From positions 42,490 through 106,489 of the forward strand of contig JAZLLU010000016.1 of assembly GCA_045598285.1 (NCBI GenBank): 64,000 bases of DNA. Reading direction: 5' to 3'. Below, piece by piece: positions 57,563 through 64,000 of the stretch. The notes under the pieces were generated by a model, which ran no database searches, was not told where the DNA came from, and saw only the letters and a list, made by a program, of their open reading frames with translations. The position numbers and the translations under genes are program-made. Position 1 is the first letter of the stretch. Each line of letters starts with the position of its first letter. This DNA is from RGIG5612 sp045598285. Its GTDB lineage: Bacteria > Bacillota > Clostridia > Lachnospirales > Lachnospiraceae.

Positions 57563-58258
57563 ATGAAAATTGAACGAATAAACGACAATCAAATAAAGTG
57601 CACACTCAATCGTTCGGATTTAGCCGCTAGGCAAATCAAGCTTAGCGAGCTTGCTTATGGTAGCGAAAAAACGAAAGATTTGTTTCAAGATATGATGGAA
57701 CAAGCCGAGACAGAAGTAGGCTTTGATGCCAGTGACCTTCCTTTAATGGTTGAAGCAATTCCTGTATCAATGGACTGCATCGTGCTCATGATTACAAAAG
57801 TTGAAGACCCTGACGATATAGACACCGATTTTTCAGAGCTCGTGATGATGAACGAAGAAGAATCTCTTGGCGACTCATTGTTTTCTAATGATTTTTCAGG
57901 TTCATTACCACTTAGCCCATTTGCTTCAAACGCAGTGGCTCAGATACATGAAAAAATTACAACATCAGTTGAGAAACTATTTTCTTTTGCGAACTTAGAT
58001 ATTGTTATTGATTTTGCTCATCACCTTAAAGGAATTTATGATGGTGTTAATACCTTATATAAAGATAACGATAGCAATAAATTTTACTTACTCCTTTCTA
58101 AGTCTTCTCACACAGAAAAGGAGTTTGGATTTGTTTGTAACCTTGCATTAGAATATGGCAGCAGGGAGCCGATGAGCCACGCCAGGGGTGCTTTCCTAAA
58201 TGAGCATTGTGAGAAGATGCTCGAAAAAAGCGCTTTGCAAATCCTTGCTAATGTGTAA
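57563..58258 (+). CDS. mecA: MecA-family ClpC adaptor protein
   Basis: The start is ATG 57563 (231 aa), where MecA proteins begin (MKIERINDNQIKCTL). LFQDMMEQAETEVGF matches the N-terminal target-binding domain; a middle acidic linker (~90-125) and a C-terminal ClpC-binding domain with FANLDIVIDFAHHL follow. MecA delivers proteins to ClpCP. The gene is read with potA directly after its stop, an odd pairing. Confidence 0.85.
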   Translation: MKIERINDNQIKCTLNRSDLAARQIKLSELAYGSEKTKDLFQDMMEQAETEVGFDASDLPLMVEAIPVSMDCIVLMITKVEDPDDIDTDFSELVMMNEEESLGDSLFSNDFSGSLPLSPFASNAVAQIHEKITTSVEKLFSFANLDIVIDFAHHLKGIYDGVNTLYKDNDSNKFYLLLSKSSHTEKEFGFVCNLALEYGSREPMSHARGAFLNEHCEKMLEKSALQILANV

Positions 58259-59365
58259 TTGGGTGTAATTGTAAAACTTAAAGATCTTGTCATGGAATTC
58301 AATGGTGAGAGAATATTAGACTCCATCAATCTTGACATTGAAGATAAAAAGTTCATGACATTATTAGGACCTTCCGGTTGTGGAAAAACTACCACGCTTA
58401 GAATTATTGGTGGTTTTCAAAATCCGACAAGCGGTCAGGTCTTTTTTGATGGAAAAGAAATCAACGATGTGCCAGCATACAAAAGACATATCAACACTGT
58501 TTTTCAAAACTATGCTCTCTTTCCACATTTGGATGTATATGACAACATAGCTTTCGGCCTTCGCATTTCAAAAGTTGATGAGGCAGAAGTCGACAAACGC
58601 GTTTGTGAGATGCTAAAAACCGTTTCGCTAAAAGGTTTTGAAAACAGAAAAGTTTCTTCTCTTTCTGGCGGCCAGCAACAACGTGTTGCAATCGCACGCG
58701 CACTTATAAATCGTCCAAAAGTTTTGCTTTTAGATGAGCCATTAGGCGCGCTCGATTTAAGACTTAGAAAAGATATGCAAAACGAGCTTAAGTCAATCCA
58801 GCAAGAAATTGGAATCACTTTCGTTTATGTTACGCATGACCAAGAAGAAGCTCTTTCTATGTCTGATACTGTTGTCGTTATGGATGCAGGAAAGATTCAG
58901 CAAATCGGCTCTCCGGAAGATATTTACAATGAGCCGGCGAATGCTTTCGTAGCAGACTTCATCGGTGAATCAAATATTTTAGAGGGCGTTATGCTTTCTG
59001 ACTATAAAGTTAAATTTTTTGGTCGCGAGTTTGAGTGTGTAGATAAAGGCTTTGCGCCTGGCGAAGCCGTTGACGTAGTTATTCGTCCTGAAGATATTGA
59101 TATCGTAACATGTGACGCCGGACATCTTTGTGGCACAGTAACAAACGTTACTTTCAAAGGTGTACACTACGATACAATCGTTGATTTTAAGGGCTTTAAG
59201 TGGCTTATCCAAACGACTGACTTTTACGAAGAAGGTTCGGAAATTGGAATCCAATTAAATCCTGATGATATACATGTAATGAAAAAAAGCGAATATTCTG
59301 GACAGTTTGGCGATTACAGTTCTTATTCAGCAGAGTATGACGACATCGCCAGCGCAGAAGAATAA
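58259..59365 (+). CDS. potA: Spermidine/putrescine ABC transporter ATPase
   Basis: 368 aa. The start is TTG 58259, adjoining the mecA stop; family proteins need these N-terminal residues, but no ribosome binding site is clear. Walker A GPSGCGKTT, signature LSGGQQQRVAIARAL, Walker B VLLLDEPLGALD, THDQEEA and a C-terminal TOBE domain (DVVIRPEDIDIV) are present. It powers polyamine import. Confidence 0.94.
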   Translation: MGVIVKLKDLVMEFNGERILDSINLDIEDKKFMTLLGPSGCGKTTTLRIIGGFQNPTSGQVFFDGKEINDVPAYKRHINTVFQNYALFPHLDVYDNIAFGLRISKVDEAEVDKRVCEMLKTVSLKGFENRKVSSLSGGQQQRVAIARALINRPKVLLLDEPLGALDLRLRKDMQNELKSIQQEIGITFVYVTHDQEEALSMSDTVVVMDAGKIQQIGSPEDIYNEPANAFVADFIGESNILEGVMLSDYKVKFFGREFECVDKGFAPGEAVDVVIRPEDIDIVTCDAGHLCGTVTNVTFKGVHYDTIVDFKGFKWLIQTTDFYEEGSEIGIQLNPDDIHVMKKSEYSGQFGDYSSYSAEYDDIASAEE

Positions 59366-59382
59366 TGATATAAGGAGTTTAG

Positions 59383-60201
59383 ATGAAGAACAAATGGCTA
59401 GCAACTCCTTATATAATATGGATGTTGCTTTTCACGATTATACCTCTTTGCATAGTTATATTCTTTGCCTTTACCGACTCGATAACAGGCGCTTTCACTT
59501 TTGGCAATATATTAAGCATAGCGGATTATGCGCCGATTTTTTTGCGCTCTATTTGGCTTAGCATTGTGGCAACTTTGATTTGCCTTGTTATCGGCTACCC
59601 TGTCGCTTACACAATTGCAAAGTGCAAACCTAACACTCAAAGACTTCTTCAGATGTTAATTATGCTTCCTATGTGTATGAGCTTTTTGCTTCGTACGCTT
59701 GCATGGGTCGCGCTGTTAGAAGATACAGGTATTATCAACAACCTCATCACATCGCTAGGGCTTACCCCACTTCCATTAATTAGAAATTCAGGCGCAGTTA
59801 TTTTAGGCATGGTTTACAACTATTTGCCATATATGATTTTGCCTTTATATACAGCGATTTCAAAGATTAATCCTCGACTAATCGAGGCAGCTGAAGATTT
59901 AGGATGCAACAAAAGTAAAGTTTTTGGAAAAGTTATTTTGCCGCTTTCACTTCCTGGAATTGCATCTGGCATCACTATGGTTTTCGTTCCAGCAGTTTCA
60001 ACTTTCTATATTTCGCAAAAGTTAGGATCGCCTGGAACAATTCTTGTCGGTGACATTATCGAATCACAATTTAAGGGCGCTTATAACCCTAACCTTGGTG
60101 CAGCTATGAGCCTTATCTTGATGATTTTGATTTTCATATGTATCGGCATTGCGAATCACTTTACAAATTATACTGATGACGAGGAGGTAACCGTTTTATG
60201 A
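59383..60201 (+). CDS. potB: Spermidine/putrescine ABC permease
   Basis: 272 aa after ATAAGGAG. Six TM helices with the EAA loop (EAAEDLGCNKSKVFGKVILPLSLPG) that contacts the ATPase. It pairs with potC, overlapping it by four bases. Confidence 0.92.
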   Translation: MKNKWLATPYIIWMLLFTIIPLCIVIFFAFTDSITGAFTFGNILSIADYAPIFLRSIWLSIVATLICLVIGYPVAYTIAKCKPNTQRLLQMLIMLPMCMSFLLRTLAWVALLEDTGIINNLITSLGLTPLPLIRNSGAVILGMVYNYLPYMILPLYTAISKINPRLIEAAEDLGCNKSKVFGKVILPLSLPGIASGITMVFVPAVSTFYISQKLGSPGTILVGDIIESQFKGAYNPNLGAAMSLILMILIFICIGIANHFTNYTDDEEVTVL

Positions 60202-61010
60202 AAAAAACCTCTAAAGTCATAACAGTTTTAGTTTTTATTTTCTTATATGTTCCGATAATTATTTTGGTAATTGCGTCATTTAATTCAGGCAACGACATTG
60301 CCATTTTTAAGTCGTTCACATTCAACCAATACGCTGAACTTTTTAAGGATGACACTCTTTTAATTTTAGTTAGAAACTCGGCGATTATCGCTGTACTTTC
60401 AACTGCGATTGCAACAGTTTTAGGTACTGCTGCCGCAGTTGGTATTGTTAAGATGAAAAAACGTACACGTGCATTCGTAATGAGCATGACAAACATTCCA
60501 ATGACAAACCCTGATATCGTAACCGGTGTTTCGCTCGCTTTAATGTTCGCTTTTACAGGTAGTATGCTTAAGCTTAATTCGGTTTTAGGATTTTGGACTT
60601 TACTGATTGCACATATAACATTCAATCTTCCATTTGTAATTTTGAATGTGCTCCCACGCCTTCACCAAATGGATCCTAACCTCACCGACGCTGCACTTGA
60701 TCTTGGTTGTACGCCATTTCAATCTTTCTTTAAGGTTACACTTTTCGAAATCATGCCCGGCATTATATCTGGTGCTTTGATGAGTTTTACTATGTCACTA
60801 GATGATTTCGTTATTTCATATTTCGTTACCGGTTCAGGTTTCGTCACACTTCCAGTTGAAATTTACAACTACACAAAGAAACCTTTACACCCAAAACTTT
60901 ACGCACTCTTTACGCTTATGTTCCTCGTAATTTTAGCATTGATGATTGTAATGAATGTTTTACAAGCAAAAAATACGAAGAAAATAAAACACAGGGAGGC
61001 TAATTCATGA
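60198..61010 (+). CDS. potC: Spermidine/putrescine ABC permease
   Basis: 270 aa, with GAGGAGG upstream inside potB. Six TM helices and the EAA-like loop DAALDLGCTPFQSFFKVTLFEIMPG. DDFVISYFVTG is typical of PotC. It overlaps potD by four bases. Confidence 0.92.
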   Translation: MKKTSKVITVLVFIFLYVPIIILVIASFNSGNDIAIFKSFTFNQYAELFKDDTLLILVRNSAIIAVLSTAIATVLGTAAAVGIVKMKKRTRAFVMSMTNIPMTNPDIVTGVSLALMFAFTGSMLKLNSVLGFWTLLIAHITFNLPFVILNVLPRLHQMDPNLTDAALDLGCTPFQSFFKVTLFEIMPGIISGALMSFTMSLDDFVISYFVTGSGFVTLPVEIYNYTKKPLHPKLYALFTLMFLVILALMIVMNVLQAKNTKKIKHREANS

Positions 61011-62260
61011 AAAGGCTCTCCGCTGTAAAAATTTCTAATATGAAAAAAATTAGCGCTTTCAAAAATTTTAGCGTTAGATTTTTTCTAGCTATCATTTTTA
61101 TTTCTTTACTAGTGTGTGCTCTGCCGAAATATGCACAGGCGGCCCAAAGCGTAACTATAAACGTTTATAACTGGGGCCAATATATTTCTGATGGAACTGA
61201 TGGCTACATCGATGTTATCGAAGAATTTGAAAAAGCTTATCCAAATATAAAAGTCAATTACATGACATACGATAGCAACGAGACGATGTATACAAAGTTG
61301 CAATCGGGCGGTTCGACTTATGACGTTATCATTCCTTCTGATTATATGATTGGAAAGATGATTTCGGAGGATATGCTTGAGGAGTTAGATTTTAATAATA
61401 TTCCGAATTATAAATATATTGATGATGCTTATAAAAACATGGCTTACGACCCGGAAAACAAGTATTCCGTTCCTTATACATGGGGCTGCGTTGGTGTTAT
61501 CTACAACAAAAAATATGTTAATGAGTCTGATATCGGCAGTTGGGATTTATTGTGGAACCAAAACTATGCTGGTAAGATTTTGATGTTTGATAATCCACGT
61601 GATGCTTTTGCAATCGGAGAACATCTTTTAGGCTACTCTCTTAACAGTGAAAGCAAAGACGAGTACGAAGCCGTTACTGAAAAACTTAAAGCTCAAAAAA
61701 ATCTTGTGCAAAGTTATGTAATGGATCAGGTATTCGATAAGCTTGAGCGCGAGGAAGCATGGATTGGCCCATACTACGCTGGTGACTACTTAACGATGGT
61801 CGAAGAAAATCCTAACCTCGGTTTTTATTTTCCTGAAGAAGGATTTAATCTTTTTGTTGATGCGCTTTGCGTTCCTAAAGGATGCGCACACAAAGCCGAA
61901 GCCGAGTGCTTTATTAATTTCGTAACAGACCCAGAGATTATGGGGCAAAACTTAGAGTTTTTAGGATACAGCGTGCCAGCTACTAAGGCAAAAGATTATA
62001 TGGACCCTGAAGTTATTGAAAGTCCTATTGCTTATCCAAGCGAAGATGTACTAGCACGTGGCGAAGCTTTCGCTAGTCTAAGCAAAGAAGCAAACCAGGA
62101 CATGAACGCTTGCTGGCTTTCAGTCAAGACTGACGATAATGTTTTAGTTAAGTATTTAATTTTAACTGGCGCCGCAATTGTTGTTTGTTTTGTTTTATGG
62201 CTTATTTTTAGAATTAGAAAAAAGCGCGCCCTAAAGCGAAGATGTACACACATGGAATAA
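61007..62260 (+). CDS. potD: Spermidine/putrescine-binding protein with C-terminal membrane anchor
   Basis: 417 aa after AGGGAGG. The signal peptide ends AQA-AQ and has no lipobox cysteine. The binding domain starts VTINVYNWGQYISDG and includes YDVIIPSDYMI and YTWGCVGVIYN, as in PotD/PotF. Most Gram-positive binding proteins are lipoproteins; this one instead has a C-terminal TM helix (ILTGAAIVVCFVLWLIF) and a basic tail, so it is held at the membrane from that end. It completes the potABCD transporter. Confidence 0.93.
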   Translation: MKRLSAVKISNMKKISAFKNFSVRFFLAIIFISLLVCALPKYAQAAQSVTINVYNWGQYISDGTDGYIDVIEEFEKAYPNIKVNYMTYDSNETMYTKLQSGGSTYDVIIPSDYMIGKMISEDMLEELDFNNIPNYKYIDDAYKNMAYDPENKYSVPYTWGCVGVIYNKKYVNESDIGSWDLLWNQNYAGKILMFDNPRDAFAIGEHLLGYSLNSESKDEYEAVTEKLKAQKNLVQSYVMDQVFDKLEREEAWIGPYYAGDYLTMVEENPNLGFYFPEEGFNLFVDALCVPKGCAHKAEAECFINFVTDPEIMGQNLEFLGYSVPATKAKDYMDPEVIESPIAYPSEDVLARGEAFASLSKEANQDMNACWLSVKTDDNVLVKYLILTGAAIVVCFVLWLIFRIRKKRALKRRCTHME

Positions 62261-62299
62261 ATTTATTTGTGGCGAAGCATGAACAAAATTTTAAACTTA

Positions 62300-62323
62300 A
62301 AAGCACCGATTACTCGGTGCTTT
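62300..62323 (+). terminator. Terminator of the mecA-pot operon
   Basis: AAAGCACCG and CGGTGCTTT pair around ATTACT. Confidence 0.8.
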
Positions 62324-62352
62324 CATTGTGTTTGCAAACAATCTATTTGTTA

Positions 62353-62523
62353 TTATTCTGCTGAGATAGAGCCTGTTGGGCAAGTATCAGCGCATGTTCC
62401 ACAGCTAACGCAAGCATTAGCGTCGATTACGTATTTGCCATCGCCCTGAGCAATAGCTCCAACTGGGCAAGCTCCTTCGCAAGAACCGCAATTTACACAA
62501 TTATCAGAAATTACGTATGCCAT
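62353..62523 (-). CDS. Clostridial 2[4Fe-4S] ferredoxin
   Basis: 56 aa on the minus strand, with AGGAGG before ATG 62523. The sequence has two full CxxCxxCxxxCP sets (CVNCGSCEGACP and CVSCGTCADTCP) and the length of classical clostridial ferredoxins. It is a soluble low-potential electron carrier, possibly the partner of AOR-type and AKR enzymes here. Single gene. Confidence 0.95.
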   Translation of the reverse strand: MAYVISDNCVNCGSCEGACPVGAIAQGDGKYVIDANACVSCGTCADTCPTGSISAE

Positions 62524-62758
62524 ATTGGTACCTCCTATAAATATTATTTTGACATTTTAACTTATTTCATTTGTTTATACAAGGAATTTGATAAATTTTC
62601 TTATATATCTTATCTATATCGTTCATGTTGAAAAATTCCCCCTTTTATATTATAATTTGCTTTGCTTATCGGCTCTTGCTTTTGCTTTGCCTATAAGTAA
62701 TAAATTGTAAGTTGGCTGCGATGCAGCTCATATAAGTTTTAGTTTTTAGGAGGTCATT

Positions 62759-62962
62759 ATGGCAACAATTTCAAAAGATATGACAATTGGCGATATTTTA
62801 AGAGTAGACGAAGGCTTAGTTCCTATTTTATTAGAAACTGGTATGCACTGTCTTGGATGTCCATCAGCTCAAGCAGAAAGCTTAACTGATGCATGTGCAG
62901 TTCATGGCACAGACGTTGACGCTATCGTCACAAAAATGAACGAATATCTCGCTAGCAAATAA
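62759..62962 (+). CDS. DUF1858 domain protein
   Basis: 67 aa after TAGGAGG. The sequence ISKDMTIGDILRVDEGLVPILLETGMHCLGCPSA is the DUF1858 pattern, with a conserved GMHCLGC cysteine pair. The family is found alone or fused to redox and hybrid-cluster proteins; its role is unknown. The 235 bp upstream hold no gene; a short GGCTGC/GCAGCT hairpin lies ~40 bp before the start. Confidence 0.9.
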   Translation: MATISKDMTIGDILRVDEGLVPILLETGMHCLGCPSAQAESLTDACAVHGTDVDAIVTKMNEYLASK

Positions 62963-62980
62963 AATAGACTAAACATGACT

Positions 62981-63010
62981 AAAACGGAAGGCCTTGCCTT
63001 CCGTTTTTTT
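62981..63010 (+). terminator. Terminator of the DUF1858 gene
   Basis: AAAACGGAAGGC and GCCTTCCGTTTT pair around CTT, then TTT. Confidence 0.9.
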
Positions 63011-63040
63011 ATCTGATAGGAAATTCCTTTCCTATCAGAT
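63011..63040. repeat. 13-bp perfect inverted repeat next to the terminator
   Basis: ATCTGATAGGAAA and TTTCCTATCAGAT around TTCC, directly after the terminator T-run; perhaps a second terminator or operator for the PAP2 gene. Confidence 0.7.
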
Positions 63041-63171
63041 AAAAATGCTCCGCAGGATTTCAAGAAAAAACAACACTGCAAAAGTAGGAAAAATGAGTGC
63101 TAAAGAAAATTGGCACTCATTTTCTTTTAAAAAAGTATATAATATAGAAAAAACTAGAATGGAGTAGAAAA

Positions 63172-64000
63172 ATGGGAACAGTTTTTTTCTTTGGATGGGA
63201 AATAGATATTATTCTGTGGATGCAGACGTTTGTTAACGGCTTTACAACATTGATTGCTAAATTCTTGCAGATATGTGGAGAGGAATATGCTTTTATCGTT
63301 GTATTAGGAATATTATATTGGTGCGTAGATAAAAAACTAGGCCGAAGAATATCGCTCGCTATGGCGGGAAGTACAATTTTCGGAACCCTTATTAAAGGAA
63401 TAGTATTAAGAAGCCGACCTTACATGAATAACAAACAAATTGAATGCGTAACAGCGCCACACAGGGATGGAGATATTATGTCAATAAAAGAACAAGGGTA
63501 TTCTTTCCCAAGTTTGCATGCAGTGATGTCTGTTGCTACGTATGGCTTAATTGCAACAACTACTAAGAAAAAAATCGCAATAGCGGTTGCAATTGTTATG
63601 CCGCTTTTAGTAGGAATTTCTCGCCCATTTGTAGGCGTGCATTATCCGACAGACGTTATAGTTGGATGGATTTTAGGAGTTATTTTCCTTTTCTTGTTTG
63701 GTTGGCTAGAGAGTAGGTTTGGTTACAAAATAGGTTTTCTAGTTCCGCTTATTATAGGTATTGCAGGATTTTTCTATTGCAAAGATATAGAGTTTTATTC
63801 TGGATACGGAGTGTCTTTTGGATTATTTTTAGGATTTGTGTTCGAGGAAAAATTTGTAAAATTTGAGTACTGCAAAAAATGGTGGACATATATTTTAAGA
63901 CCAGCTGGAGGAGTATTAGTATTTTTAATATGCGCACTCATACTTAAAATACCTACACAAATTTTTGAGATAGGAGCAACAAGCACTATTGGGTTGATTT
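63172..64000 (+). CDS. PAP2-family membrane phosphatase (runs off the window)
   Basis: ATG 63172 after TGGAGTAG; 276 codons visible, no stop before the edge. The PAP2 motifs are in order: KGIVLRSRP (domain 1), PSLHA (domain 2, with Leu in place of the usual Gly of PSGH), and SRPFVGVHYPTDV (domain 3). Several TM helices follow. The family removes phosphate from lipid phosphates such as undecaprenyl-PP or phosphatidate. The extra C-terminal TM part is longer than in minimal PAP2 proteins. Confidence 0.88.
   Translation, partial: MGTVFFFGWEIDIILWMQTFVNGFTTLIAKFLQICGEEYAFIVVLGILYWCVDKKLGRRISLAMAGSTIFGTLIKGIVLRSRPYMNNKQIECVTAPHRDGDIMSIKEQGYSFPSLHAVMSVATYGLIATTTKKKIAIAVAIVMPLLVGISRPFVGVHYPTDVIVGWILGVIFLFLFGWLESRFGYKIGFLVPLIIGIAGFFYCKDIEFYSGYGVSFGLFLGFVFEEKFVKFEYCKKWWTYILRPAGGVLVFLICALILKIPTQIFEIGATSTIGLI

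Overview
The window is AT-rich DNA from a low-GC anaerobic Clostridia-type bacterium (Bacillota). Evidence for this is the SRP RNA/tadA/mltG block, MecA, a DUF5711 protein, CvpA, clostridial 2[4Fe-4S] ferredoxins, an aldehyde:ferredoxin oxidoreductase operon and strong AGGAGG ribosome binding sites. The species cannot be fixed from the sequence alone. The first ~31 kb is accessory DNA; the remainder (31.1-64 kb) is ordinary chromosome and looks less AT-rich by eye.

Accessory part, left to right. (1) 1-5.2 kb: an HNH nuclease fragment; a helix-hairpin-helix protein; an HTH regulator divergent from a PIN-domain/TM pair across a perfect palindromic operator; two small ORFans; a possible sigma-like protein. 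(2) 5.2-14.95 kb: the main find, a compact four-gene operon (DUF3800-TPR protein, two WYL-domain regulators, Cas13a) followed by a CRISPR array of nine repeats and eight spacers. Both HEPN RxxxxH motifs of Cas13a are present (R596/H601 and R1207/H1212), and there is no cas1/cas2. The repeat resembles type VI-A repeats. The last repeat has changed into a perfect intrinsic terminator. A TTCGAA-centred repeat sits just upstream of the operon promoter. (3) 15.1-26.4 kb: an unusual island of duplicated micro-genes (42-aa zinc ribbons, 48-aa proteins) behind shared promoter-like and leader elements. It also carries a coiled-coil / 4-TM / OmpA-lipoprotein module, a VirD4/HerA-type ATPase, a PolC (DNA polymerase III alpha)-derived protein that has lost its catalytic DxD, and a PqqD-like/M50 protease. 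(4) 26.4-31.1 kb: a probable structured ncRNA, small ORFans, an alpha/beta hydrolase, a BspA-type LRR lipoprotein, then short direct repeats beside the 3' end of tRNA-Lys(CUU). That tRNA is a plausible integration point for the accessory DNA.

Chromosomal part. 31.2-37.7 kb is a redox operon: an Old-Yellow-Enzyme/SDR fusion, a CrtC/tocopherol-cyclase-like protein, a tungsten AOR, a ferredoxin and a MoaD-like protein. Next come trmB, a SnoaL-like protein, a nuclease-like ORF, an aldo/keto reductase, a rhomboid protease, a HIT protein, a CDF transporter and murG. These are followed by a SAM-recycling/glycolysis operon (SAH/MTA deaminase, ahcY, pgi), a sirtuin, a membrane operon ending in CvpA, tRNA-Cys, SRP RNA, tadA, mltG, mecA with the potABCD polyamine transporter, a ferredoxin, a DUF1858 protein and a truncated PAP2 phosphatase.

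Two intergenic loci (40.13-40.56 and 54.2-54.67 kb) carry copies of a composite repeat whose long perfect inverted arms differ between copies by compensatory changes. At least four chromosomal genes have promoters placed so that their mRNAs should be leaderless. All functional calls come from reading the translated sequence and recalled family knowledge; no database search was run.
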